A model generated the notes under the pieces. It was given only the letters and a program-made list of their open reading frames with translations. It searched no databases and had not been told where the DNA came from. Positions 27,081-39,039 of a DNA stretch of 64,000 bases are shown here, piece after piece. Origin of the DNA: Kuschelorhynchus macadamiae (lineage: Eukaryota > Arthropoda > Insecta > Coleoptera > Curculionidae). Every line of letters starts with the position of its first letter. The first letter of the stretch is position 1. Position numbers and translations under genes: made by a program. The DNA is taken from contig JAUTXW010001616.1 of the NCBI GenBank assembly GCA_030620095.1, positions 203,501 through 267,500 on the forward strand, in the 5' to 3' direction.

Positions 27081-28660
27081 ACAAAACACTGTTTAAGAAT
27101 TAGTAATCATATTACGATGTAATTAACACACAACATATGGTTGTCATTTACCGCCATTTTGTTAGAGTAATGATATGAACGGAAAGTAACTCAATAAATC
27201 CACAGTTGTTTGTTTCACATGCCAAAAATAAGCTCCCAGAAAATCAATATTCTGTATAATAATTTCCAATCCAATCATATTCCTCAGCAACCCAAAAATT
27301 GCCCCTCTGTTTCGCCTTAGCTCGATAGTTGCCCGATTGAACCCCTCACTCCGCTTTTCTGCAAAAATATGTTAAGGGAACCATAGTGCATTACATATAA
27401 AAAACTCAGGAAGTTTAATTGTTTTTCAAAATAATTAGTGCCAGTTTCTTGTACTCAATTAATTTTTGAAAGGCTCGGGTTAACAATAAACAGTTTTCTA
27501 ATCCAAATTTATTTTCGAAGACAATGGTATTCCCCTTAAATTGAATACCGGGCCATATTGATTACAATATGTGGTTAATAACTGTTGTTGTTTAAAAAAT
27601 AAATATACTGATGTCTTTGTTATATGTAATGTAAAGCAGTTTTAAATGTATCATTAGAAAACTGTTTGTTACTAATTTATCTGGATATTGTAATACCGAA
27701 AAAAAGTGGTTGCATGTATAAAAATATATTGATCAATTCCGTCTTGGTTACATCTACATAAAAAGCATGCCTTCTGTAGCAGAGTAGTGTACAGCGGTGT
27801 GGCAATATATAATTAGTTTAAAAATCAGTACGAACATTTTCACAGCAAATGCAGAAAGAAGTAATTTTACACATTAAACATCACATCTTCCCAAAAGAGA
27901 TTTAATAGCGGAATGGTTTATAGTTAGCATTTTTATCACCACACAGTATTTCTCTCTTATTATTAAACTTGTTCCATGGCAAATCACCTGCATATAGAAA
28001 AATGCCGACTTAAAACGTAGAAAGAGTAATTTTAAAATCCAAAGGTATAAACACCGGCGGGTACTAAAGAAAAAAATTGCCATGACTCAATGTCGGTACT
28101 TGTAATGCACAGGATTTGAATAAAACAATGCTTAATCAAGTGTCATAGTTCGATTCATTTAAATACCGAAAGTAACCGTTTAACATATTTATGCATATAT
28201 TGCGTATATTTTTTCTGAATTATTTAAGGAATGAGATAGTTGCTGTAGTAGTAACGTTCCATTGTCAACTATAGTCAGATTTTATAGGACGTTCTAGAAT
28301 TATTTGCAAATATCAACTGAAATTAAAAGCCATTGTAACAAGTACGGATCGGAAAAAAAAATGTTTTAATTTAGTTAAATTAATATCTTCTTGCTGATTA
28401 TAGATATCCTGGGATGCATACCTTTAACTTTAAATATGTTCAGAAAAGTGGCAAAACATGTAAAATGAATTCCACTGAGTTTATCGTTTGTTGTATCCTC
28501 GATTCTAACTATCTCTTATGACAAAGTTTTATCATTTTTCTCGGCTGTCTAATCAGCATGAAGAGGGTCATTTAATGGACATAAGGAGATATAATATTCA
28601 CGGGGATCCTTAATTAAAACGCAAGCATAAATATAAATATATAATAATAATAATAAAATA
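27081..28660. other. non-genic stretch
   Basis: AT-rich. The open frame 27874-28083 (minus) has no domain. A short AAT-rich run at about 28640-28665 directly precedes the LINE fragment at 28664. Confidence 0.5.
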
Positions 28661-28663
28661 ATA

Positions 28664-29190
28664 ATGGCCAGAACTGAATACACCACGAGACACAACTCAA
28701 CAGCGAAGGTCGTTCATCAAGCATTAGCCACAACATACAAACTAACGGAGATCACAGACCCTTACTACCATACACACCAACATCCAAACTTGAAAACGAA
28801 GACTACAAGCTCTACTAGGCCATTGACATCCACACAGATAAAACAATTCCCGCAAACAGACCCGATATCACCTTTCTATCCAAGAAAGAAAAGATCACTT
28901 ATTTAATTGACATGGCTGTCCCCAACGATGAGAACATCCAAGCGAAATACAGTGAGAAGATCGCCAAATACACCGTCTTGGCAATGGAAATAAAAAGGCT
29001 GTGAAAACAGGAAAAAGTCATCATTGTTCCTCTCGTCATATCAGTAACAGGCCTCACCCCAACAATGTTTATACCGGATTTGGCTCAATTAGGACTTAAC
29101 ACAGACATTCACAGGAACATCCAGAAATCGGTCATTTTGACATGTAGCATCGTTAGATCCAATAGTTGTTTTTTTTTTGTACTGACTTGC
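28664..29190 (+). mobile_element. C-terminal relic of an R2/R4-type LINE (restriction-like endonuclease)
   Basis: The plus strand encodes MARTEYTTRHNSTAKVVHQA with LATTYKL and ...DPYYHTHQH (28664-28800). After a frame change it continues LENEDYKLYWAIDIHTDKTI, ANRPDITFLSKKEKITYLID, MAVPNDENIQ, KYSEKIAKYTVLAMEIKRL, a stop, then KVIIVPLVISVTGLTP. The spacing RPD...LID.AVPN...EK..KY fits the PD-(D/E)xK fold of the C-terminal endonuclease of R2/R4-like LINEs. The stop and frameshift show it is dead, and the polymerase is absent. The exact clade is not certain. Confidence 0.75.
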
Positions 29191-29499
29191 TATAATCCCG
29201 TCAGTATAAATTACAACTACAGGAATACTGTGAGTGTCGTTTATTTGTATTAAATGTACTACTCTCAATTTACCCCTTAAATAGGAGGATACAAAGTTAG
29301 TAGCTGACTATTAAAAGCCATATTCCCAACAAAATACACGTTGGTTATATCGTGTACCGTAGATACACACACTGCACACGCACAAGAATTTCGGCAAAGT
29401 GTAATTTAATCCACTCAGCCAAGTTGGTTTGACTTTCCACTGGATGGTGCGGACCAAATACTATGCTGTTCTTCCTTGCTGGTCGTTCCAACCGGTCAA

Positions 29500-29900
29500 C
29501 TTTTTTCTCTAGCTTGGAGTTACGTTTCTTCCTATTACTAGAAGTAGGCCGATCATTAGCTCCCCCCTAGGGGCGCTTACAGGCCACTGTCGTTTGAGGA
29601 GACACCTGGCACTGCTAGGCATAGACGATGACTCCAGCAGTAATGCTTGTGGTGAGGAGGAGGAAATCCCGCTGCACTATCTGTGTACCTGAGAAGCTAG
29701 GACTAGACTGCGGCAAGACATTCGATGTTTCGGTGCTTAATAGAGACGTTGCTAAGGACCTTCTTTGGAAGGACATCCTAAACTTTATAAATAGATCTGG
29801 TAGATTTAAGAAAGATACGGAGGTGGTATGAAGGGTTGGGGTAAACCGCAAGGGTCAAATTTGGCCTACCGGCTTGGCTTCGGCCTCCCCTCAACTACTA
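29500..29900 (+). mobile_element. 3' end of an R1-type LINE, relic
   Basis: The plus strand reads PLGALTGHCRLRRHLALLGI, then DDDSSSNACGEEEEIPLHYLC in one frame. In another frame it reads EKLGLDCGKTFDVSVLNRDV followed by AKDLLWKDILNFINRSGRF. This is the LTGHC-RL..HL..LG, CxxC-EEEE-PLH-LC, ...DIL.FI..TG signature at the end of RNase H-bearing LINE polymerases. One frameshift lies between about 29680 and 29700. The trailing GC-rich stretch to 29900 looks like its 3' UTR. Everything upstream is missing. Confidence 0.8.
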
Positions 29901-31060
29901 CTACTACGTTTCTTCAAATCTTCGACCACAGTTGTAATCGGGTCAATTTTACTAGTTAGTTTGGGAGAGATTAAAAATTACACCTTTAACTTTGCTAGTA
30001 TTTATTAATCCCTTAATCTCTTCCAGCTGTAGATGGTTGATAAACCGCATTTGACATTGTTTGTTGCACCGAAAATACTTAAAATAAAGCATCGATGGCT
30101 CTCCCCTACTCTATTCAGCGTTACACTGGCACACCAAATTTGGCGTGAGACTTGACAGTTGAAGAACGCATTAAAATTATCCAATAGACCCAAATGGTTC
30201 GATTTTCCAATTTTCCAAATTCGCCAAAACTGTCATTAATATAATTAAAACCTTCTAAATCTTGTAAAAATTAACATTCATAGACTAAAAACATAAACAA
30301 ACACACTGTTGCCAAATCTTATCATATCTGTCTCTCAAAATGCTTTACCAATATTAAGCAATACCGTACAATTCATTATCAATACTAAGCATGAATAAAG
30401 TGTGAAGTTTCACCGCATCTGACATTCTCGTTATTTCGTTTACCTGAAAATCCTACAAAGAATCTGTACCTACCGAAAGTGATACTAATACGTCTGGGAC
30501 CGCAAATGTCATAACCGCACCTAATACTATTTCTCACATTAGTTATAAGGATCGAAATATCAAACATTATTATACTAGCCGTGAACATTATCAAACGAGG
30601 CGTCAGCCGAGGCTGATACCACGGCGTGTCTCATACAAAACAATTCTTTTCTTTCTTCTGGCGTTAAACATTGTGCACATTTTGACAAAAAAAATTCCGG
30701 AAAGGCAGTCGTTTTCCCGTTGCTGAGTTCGTTGTTTCAGGGCTATAATGAATCCACTACGCTCCTAGAAATATAATAAATCCATCAGTCTGAAAATATA
30801 TATCATTTTGACACTAAAAATGACGATCAAAATGTTGTCATTATGACATGCCAGAAGATAAACGTTATGTTTGGGTTTCAATAACAAGAAAACTGAGATA
30901 TAAAAATATCATGTAATGTGATTCTTTGGTTGACATATTTTATTTTGTGAGACTTATTAGATGACAAAAAAAAAACAGCAAAATGTATCAAAATTTCTAA
31001 TTTAAAAGCTCAGTGTTCAATTAAAAAGCCCAAGAAATGTTTGCCAGTCACTGTATCAAA
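29901..31060. other. non-genic stretch
   Basis: Mixed composition. The open frames at 30005-30193 and 30385-30594 (minus) have no recognisable domain. The patch at about 30595-30640 is slightly GC-richer. No gene is supported. Confidence 0.45.
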
Positions 31061-31063
31061 ATA

Positions 31064-31126
31064 ACGAAACCAAAGTTTACTGAATATAATATAAGTTATA
31101 TTATATTCAGTAAACTTTGACGAAAC
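31064..31126. repeat. 49-bp near-perfect palindrome flanked by 7-bp direct repeats
   Basis: Positions 31071-31119 form a palindrome with 24-bp perfect arms around a single central G (31095). The arms begin CAAAGTTTACTGAATATAA. It is flanked exactly by ACGAAAC at 31064-31070 and again at 31120-31126. Exact abutting direct repeats look like a target-site duplication, so this may be a very short hairpin insertion. No larger element with this sequence is seen in the window. Confidence 0.9.
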
Positions 31127-34100
31127 TGAGTAAAAATATTTTAAAACAACGTCTGACGGTGAATTTTTTGAAATGGACTGTAACATTTATCACACTATTT
31201 TTACCATAGCGGGAACTGTAACAAGTACAAACAACAAAATCATTTGGTAATTACGTAAGATATTCTGGAAAATTACTTAAGATATATTTTAAGTCAAGAA
31301 GAATTACGTGGTAATTGTTATGAACCATAATATATAAACATAAGTGAATCTCGAACATTTTAAGCACGTTTTCAACTAGCAAAAAATAACTAGTTTGTAT
31401 CAAATTTTTTGAGGGGTTTCTGAAAGGTCTAACTAAAATTAAATACAAACTAATGGTTTCCGCGATTTTGAAACAAATCGTCCATTTTTACTCTAAGAGT
31501 CCTTATTTATAATTAAAATATAGATTATAAAATACACACAGAGTCTAGAATCTTAAAATCTTGATTGATTTGAAATATTTTGAAATCAGCATTAAAAATA
31601 CCGAGAACAAGTCTTTAATTCAACCAAAACCGTGTGTTTTCAGTGTAGATATCATTGACTCCACCTGACGATAAACTATGACTGTTGAAGAAAACATTAA
31701 CAGTCTAAAACTAAGAATAAATTAATAATTTGAAACCAAAAACCAATATTTATAAATTTTTATTGTCTTTTGTTGTAATAAAATGTTCATATTTATCTGA
31801 AATGGCTCCCACGGTGGCACTTTCCTTGAAAACAACACCAGGGCACCGTCATAAATTTGATCAGGCTTATGGATATGAATATTTAAATTTTTATTTCGGG
31901 ACAGTCGATCATTGGTTCTGATTTAATAATGCAGGTTTTACGATTTTTTTATTACCTGTTTTTTTTCTTTGAAGCTTTCCACGACATATAAAACGTGATA
32001 TATGTGCCTGTCTAAAGCAAATCTGACGACCCTGTGGAAAACTTACGTTCAAAAATGTTTTAATGTCTAACAGATATCAGGTTTGGACAAAGCTCTATAC
32101 AACTGAATATTCCTAAAAAAATAAACAACAAGCACAAAGTTTTGTACTAGTATACACAAAAATGAACTAATAATTCATAGGTACGACTTTGGAATGACAC
32201 GATTGACACATAGAATACTTTAGAGGCAGCTGCAAAATTTGACGAAACCCGATTTTGAATTTTTATTTCACTAAATGATAATCTAAAAATGTTTTGAAGG
32301 TGTTTGATACATTTTCGAGTAACAGAATAGCCCTATTTATAGCGCCAAACAAAGCAAAAATGTTGGATAAAATACATAAAAATTTACTTTTATCTGGTAT
32401 AAAATAGATTGTCTATTTAACTGCCATTTGAAAAAACTGGAGGTGAAACATCCTCCAGCCTGCATTACTTTCTGACAGTGACCGATTCAACTGTTTATAT
32501 TAAAGCTGGGCCGCCGGATCTTTACCCATGCGTAAAAAATATATAGTTTTTAAACTTCGTGTTTCCCTTATCGATTGATATTCTACAAATCAATAATAAA
32601 AGAAAAGGATGAAACATAAAATATTGTCTTCTGTATCTGAACGCATTTAAGAAATATGAAAGATTTAATTACCAAAACGAACTTGCTAGACAAAGACATC
32701 AACATAGGCAGGCTTTGCAAAGCCTCAACGTCAAGGATTTATTTGGAGGTAATTATTATTGTCATTTTATATTGTTCGTATTTGTGTTTTTATAAAGTCT
32801 TGTGCCGTTTAGCCTTAAAACCAGTCCTTTTAGGAAGATACTTTTGATGTATTTTTGTTGCTGGTAAATACTGTTATTAGTTAATAGTCATTTGTTTTAT
32901 AAATATTGTTTATATTTATATCTACGCCCATAATGAATGCGACTTTTTTGTGACAATTTAATCTACGAAATTTTGATTTGATTCGTATGAATATGAATGT
33001 TGATGCATGAATAAACATCCAACGGATCAACTGTACTGTATGTATTCAACCTGAAGAACATTACTAGGTTGGTTAGTTCTTATGCCGAAAAAGTGACATT
33101 TGTTTGACATTTTCAAATTTTTATATGGAAATGGAAACCATGGGGATATTGTGTCATGCCAATTTTAAATAAGTAGTACAATATGGTTTAATTTTTTGGG
33201 GAGTTGGAAATGAAAGTAATTGTTTATGGCTTTGTAACAATACACATTCTGTTTGTAACACGATTATATAAAAATAAATAATTTTCATATCATAGGTTAA
33301 ACAATTTTGTTAGGACAGCTGCACCCAATAACTGTTAGTATTAGAGTTTGTTAATATAACAGGAACAACAAAAAATAAGTATTTAAAATTTTATTTATTT
33401 ATTTTGTTTTGTGTACTTTGATGAATGGCAAAATTAAATCTGTAAAATCTACAATGTCTCCCCATATATTATACAGAATCTTTTATTTTATATCTCTCAC
33501 TTTCTTGAATTTTTTCTTACTCTTTGTTCCTCTGCTACTTGACATCGATTTCCCTTCAGTTCAATTAACATTTTCCCAGAGGTATTCCTGACAACCCCAT
33601 CCTGTTATGGATACTGAACCAAGTATTTTTAGGTGATTACTTAGATAGGGTAATTTAGACCAGATTTTTCTGGCGTTATTTAATTTCTTTTTGTATAGCA
33701 TCATTTTTTAAATTGATTTAACATAGAGAAATGTTAATAATACATAAATAAATACAAATCGGACATTACTATAACCGCCACTGTTTCAAATATAAACTCA
33801 AGAAAAAGTCACTGCAATGTGCAAATTTAATTATTGTTTTGCATCCATAGTTACTTTACATCATGCACGTACTCATGTTTTACGGAATTTATTGTTTACC
33901 TGCAATACCCAGAATTTGAACGCTTAAGGTAAGTTGAGACGCAGTAAACAATAATTTTGTTCCTTATGAAATAATGTACATATTTTCATAAGTTAAGCGC
34001 TAACCTACTTTTCAACGTAAATTTCGAATTTTATTCTCACTAATTAAACACCGCAAAGCGACTTGATTTATAGCTTATGAGTATGCACACATATGCATAA

Positions 34101-34870
34101 AATCACACCATCTCTTTATTTAAATATCAAATAATAGTCTCTGTACTTTGACTAAAGATTCTAATGATCAGAAATAATTAGAAAACGAATCTTTCAAAGG
34201 CAGTCCAGAAACAAATTTCAAACAATTTTTATCAGTAAATGAGATGCAACAAACCACAACAGTTGTCTGTCATATGCCGAGCTCCGCGGAAATATCTGGA
34301 AGGATCCTCACTATAAGGAGTATAATGTATGGTTAGGGGTTGTCTATTTAACATTGGATCGATCGTCTATACGGAGTGTATTTGGTATAGGACAAAAAGG
34401 AAACCAGACATTTTTCTCAGAAGAGATCAGGGTAATGTAACATGTTTTCTAGCTAAAATGATTTAAGAAGAAAATATCGAATAAAGCATCAAAACATTGT
34501 TTGAGAAAAAAACATTTTTTGTATGTTTGATCAACCAGATCCAAATCATGTCTGCAATAAACCGTGGAAGTATATTATTGCGATATGACATTTTGAGTTT
34601 TAACAGTAAAAACACTCCGTTCTTACCCCATCTACATATAATTTGTCTGCGGCATACTAAAACTCGTAATTTGAAGGTAATAATCCCATTGACAGTGTTT
34701 TGTATTCTTTAGAAGACAAAGAAACGGAACAATTCTTTATACATTTGTACATAATAAAATAAACGTTTTTGAAAATTTTAAGTTAAGTGACATGATTGTA
34801 TAAACCGTCAATTTCTAGTTAAAACTTACCAATAACATTAAAGCATGACTTCTTTAATTGTTTCCTTTAT
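31127..34870. other. non-genic stretch, about 3.7 kb
   Basis: AT-rich throughout. The open frames at 31251-31448, 31730-31921, 32656-32847, 33409-33591 and 34497-34712 are short and have no domain. A small hairpin (CTGGAGG...CCTCCAG) lies near 32438-32460. Around 33380-33400 the minus strand ends in an AAATAAATAAA-type run that could be the tail of a short retroposed fragment, but nothing upstream identifies it. Confidence 0.45.
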
Positions 34871-34879
34871 CACCCCTAA

Positions 34880-35050
34880 ACGACACGTTATCTGTCCGCC
34901 CGATCGTCAGCGTGCACACATAAAATAAACCATCAATATATGCAGGTGTGCATCGCATGTGGGGTGAGTTGCGGATGTCTACACATTTGTCTTGTCCCCC
35001 CCTTTGTGTCTGTTGGCGCCACTTGTGGCTCATAAACGTCGCCGAACTTT
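34880..35050. promoter_or_regulatory. GC-richer islet with CTCF-like core
   Basis: A ~170-bp patch with a C-run (35996-relative neighbours excluded; run at about 34996-35002) contains TTGGCGCCACTTG at 35013-35025. Its minus-strand reading, AAGTGGCGCCAA, resembles the CTCF core. There is no open frame or clear promoter. Confidence 0.3.
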
Positions 35051-35445
35051 TATGTAGTCGAAAATATGCTACTCGCTACCAACCAACAACAAACTAATTA
35101 AGTAATTACTATACTTATTCCGAAACACAGGGGATCAAAAACAAAACGAGATTGTTTTGAAGCGGTCCATTTTAGGAATAGTTCCAAACAATGGCAGCAG
35201 GTCTATAAGAGTTAGATAACTGCCAAAAAATGCAAGCCAAAAACAATAAAATTCCTTAGTTAATTGTACAGAACAATAAAATCAGTTATCATTTTGGCGA
35301 ACCTGATACAACATAACTTAGAGCGAAGGCCCAAGTCGATATAATCTTTATATAAAATCGATTTTCATAACCATACATTTTTTGGTATTCACTTCTTATT
35401 CATTCTGTAAAGGACCTTTAAAAAAATCGTGTCATTAATGTCATT

Positions 35446-35933
<488 letters not shown>

Positions 35934-36129
35934 AATAAAAAAAAACTGTATCAAGGTTTACTGAGTTGAAAAAGCATGTTTTAAAATAGTTATTTTTTAA
36001 TTATATAGATGCGTTTGATATATTTCTGAAATTATACTTATCAAGATAATTATTTTTACAATCCCGTTATTGCGAATAATGAATCGTAATATTGATATTG
36101 TTCACAGTAACGTAATTAATTTGCCCCGC

Positions 36130-36330
36130 ATATTCAGAAGAGATCCTTCCTGTTCAATTAGCGGGGTGCTGAAGAAGCTCCGATGTATCTTGCGAGGAAG
36201 GCCATTGCGGTAATCTTGATAAATCTTCCGTCGCGGTACGACGGTGCTTCCTGGCTGGCGCCTGGCGGTGCTAAAAATAGAGTGATGGCGGCCAGACGAC
36301 GCCGCACCACGATGGATGCCATCGCATCAA
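36130..36330. promoter_or_regulatory. GC-rich islet, candidate regulatory module
   Basis: This ~200-bp CpG-rich patch contains CAATTAG (homeodomain-type core), TTGATAAATC (GATA-type), CTGGCGCCTGG near 36252-36262, and CTAAAAATAG near 36270, an exact match to the MEF2 consensus. The open frame 36183-36365 across it has no domain. The islet at 10.2 kb also carries TAAAAATAGAG next to a GGCGCC core. These are motif matches only, so function is inferred. Confidence 0.35.
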
Positions 36331-37660
36331 CACACTTGACGAATTTCGATTTTTTGATTATCTGATTAAATTTGTGCGACGACGTTCAAAATTCATTGAC
36401 ATACACAGAGCGTTCGGCACGTCTCAATATTCGATCGGCATTCGTGCCAATTTTACTAACGAATTTACTGGTTTGCGTTGGTTCGTATAATTTAATCATA
36501 GATGTTTAATAATAAGCCGAAGTTGTTCTTTTCGCCTACCATATATCCAATATTATTACTGTCAACCAACAAGATGGGGTTTTTCAAGTTCCTGGAACCC
36601 GAAAAAAATATTTAAAAGATAATGTCTGTATTTGTGAGTAAACCTGTAAAACAATTTATTTCAAATGTACAGGAAAAATAAGTGTAAGTTTTAATGATCT
36701 ACATTTTTTAAAATTGTGTCTTGAGAACAGGGAATCCGATTTTAATTGAATTTGAAACAAAAATACCTTAAATATCTTGCCCTCAAAAAAAATGTCATAA
36801 TCATTGGCTCAAGTAAATGGTTTTTTTGATTATATATTTTTAAAAAATCGCATTTTTAGAATTCGCATGCCGATTTTAACCCAACTGCGAAGATGTTTTT
36901 CAGTAATAAGCATGTGCAAGTCATTGCCATAGGTAATAGATATTTATCGAGCTATGCATTTAAAGAGAAATCATAAATTGGGAACCGAGTTGGTAACACA
37001 TTTACCAATCTGAACTAAATTGAATATAAAAATTGAAAATGCAGGCATATACCTTAACTATATAAAATTACAAGAGTCATTAGCCAATCATACTTGACGT
37101 TTACTGGAGATTTACTTTTTTTAAAACAAATATATTTTAGCAACAAATACACTTGTACGAATCAAACTGCGAACAAAATTTGTATAGGTAAATATCTTGG
37201 AACCGCAGATATTGCTTTATTAAAAATATAAACTAAAAAAAACATTATAAAGGTAAATACTTCAAAGGATGAAACAAACCATTTCCGTACGTAACAGGAA
37301 AGTAGATGTTCCCTGAAACTTGTTTTTTATACTTTAATCAGCATTATTTTGTAAACACTTATTCTTCCAATAGAACGTTCAAAGTCCCTTCACTTCAAGA
37401 ATTAGAAGTATAATGCTCGTGCATTGTGAATATCAATCAACAATCGCCTAACCAAGGGCGGATTTAATTTTAATCTAGAGAGGGCTAATTTAAAGTGACG
37501 ATGGGGGGTAAAAAACAACAAATTCGCAATTTCATAAAGCTAACTGGATTGAAGTCCGGACTTTAAAGATTTGATGACATTATCTATAACCTGTAATTAT
37601 CCTCAATTACCCCCTGTAAATCCGCCCCGGGCTTAACAGACCAATCGAAGGTATATTTTT
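36331..37660. other. non-genic stretch with a small inverted-repeat element
   Basis: AT-rich and without a supported gene. Near the end, GGGCGGATTTA at 37456-37466 and its reverse complement at 37617-37627 bound a 172-bp segment that could be a small MITE. Inner GGGGGGT and ACCCCC runs are also in inverted order. Confidence 0.45.
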
Positions 37661-37669
37661 TTATTCTCT

Positions 37670-37880
37670 CCTAAGAGGGAAGTACTGTAATCATGAAAAG
37701 ATTCCCTTCCGAGATTTTTGTAGATGTTTCCAATTTAGGGTCACTAGATCCCGAAAACCATATTCTTCCATTTCAGTCGGTTCTCTCAAATTTGGCTAAA
37801 AAATCTAGGGTCGTTTGGGACGGAATGGTAACATTTTGGTAAGAATCCAATATGGCGAAACAAAATGCCTCACAAAATGT
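37670..37880 (+). repeat. dispersed repeat family A, copy 2
   Basis: Shares with the long copy at 10.7 kb the header phrase TTTAGGGTCACTAGATCCCG...CATATTCTTCCATTTCAGTCGG, then ATTTGGCTAAAAAATC, GGTAACATTTTGGTAAGAATC and ATGGCGAAACAAAATG. It is one header plus one unit, in the same orientation as the long copy. Confidence 0.7.
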
Positions 37881-38149
37881 AAAAAAAAACATATTAAGCA
37901 ACCACATATAAAAGATATCTCAAAGTATGCACTTACCCAAGAGACTAGAAATTTTCCTAGTTATAATCGAATGAATAGTAACATAAACAATAAAACATAT
38001 ATATTATACAATCCGAAAAAGAAAGTGCGCCCCTAAATAAACCAGCTAATATTCCCATTTTGGTATTTTAAAGAAATATTAGGTGAAGGAGTTAAATTCT
38101 AATTTAATAGGGAGATTATAAATTTAAGTAATTACATTTCATCATTCAT

Positions 38150-38360
38150 TATCATCAACCTTTTCCCTCCACTGTTGGATATAGGCCTGAATCTCGCATA
38201 CTATGTGTCTATGTTGTTTTATACAGAAATAGAGGACCTACAGACGATTCGAATAGTACTATTTGAGAGGTGAATTTAGCGTATTACTGATGAAGCGCGG
38301 CCCGCCTACTTATCAAATGGCGAGCGCATTTAATTTATTTGAAACCAAATTTGCCTCCGC
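38150..38360 (-). repeat. dispersed repeat family B, copy 2
   Basis: Diverged copy of 26840-27080 in the same orientation. It keeps TCCACTGTTGGATATAGGCC, closer than copy 1 to the known RTE 3'-end phrase. The AGGACCTACAG, TTTAGCGTATTACTGATG and ATGGCGAG blocks follow in the same order. Confidence 0.6.
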
Positions 38361-38477
38361 TCAGAATCGTAAAGGGAATCTTTAGTGCTTAGGCCAGGGA
38401 AAGACACACAGCCACGTTACGTGACATATTGGTCAATAATAACGTATTCTGCGGGGCATTAAGTTCTCCTTTCACTC

Positions 38478-38905
38478 GTTAATGAGCCTTTTCTAATATA
38501 TATAGGTTTATTTCGGTGGAGTATAAACAAGGTTCGTTAAATTTTCGTTATGAAGCCTGCTCTGTGGTAGGGTGCTCCAATAGCATTGCAAAAATTGTGT
38601 ATTCCAATCAGAGCTAGAACTTTTTTTCTAATAAAACATAACTTTGTATGCTGTTGTGTTTAAGAAATCAGATTGCCTTTTGGTTAGTCCTGGTTAGGCG
38701 TTTTTTAAGGTGTTGCAAAAAAGTGTATCTATATTGAAACAAGGACTTTTTTAGTTTTTACCTCCAATTATATTCAATATTTGATTCCGTTAGTGGATCC
38801 GTCCATTAGGTTTGTCAATACGGCCATCGTTAAAGAGTGTATAAATAAATAATAATAAATAAAAATCTTGCTAATATTCCGATATATTAGAAAAGGCCGA
38901 TTAAC
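38478..38905. repeat. possible MITE with 25-bp imperfect terminal inverted repeats
   Basis: 38478-38502 and 38881-38905 are inverted copies matching at 22 of 25 positions (right arm core ATATATTAGAAAAGG). The 428-bp interval has no open frame of note. I cannot define a target-site duplication, so element status is tentative. Confidence 0.45.
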
Positions 38906-39006
38906 ATGCGGACCGAGAAGTGAGCTGCTCGTAGAATGATTGGTCAATACGTCCGGTGATTTTGATTAGAGAGGTCTCGCTTGCAATTATATTCCCGTCT
39001 GCGCCA

Positions 39007-39037
39007 GTTAAACCTATCATTACATGATAGGTTTAAC
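39007..39037. repeat. 31-bp perfect hairpin
   Basis: GTTAAACCTATCAT at 39007-39020 and its exact reverse complement at 39024-39037 flank a 3-nt loop. It lies inside a short open frame (38981-39172) without a recognisable domain. It may be a transcribed hairpin or another small foldback insertion. It does not have a following T-run like a bacterial terminator, and the context is eukaryotic. Confidence 0.85.
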
Positions 39038-39039
39038 AA

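Noticed and set aside
33885..33935. Plus-strand GTAAGTTGAG donor near 33931
   Set aside because: The nearest upstream AG would leave a 16-nt exon and there is no pyrimidine tract; it is not consistent with the minus-strand gene.
34830..34870. GTAAGTTT donor-like site on the minus strand at about 34830
   Set aside because: No convincing acceptor or open exon upstream of it on the minus strand.
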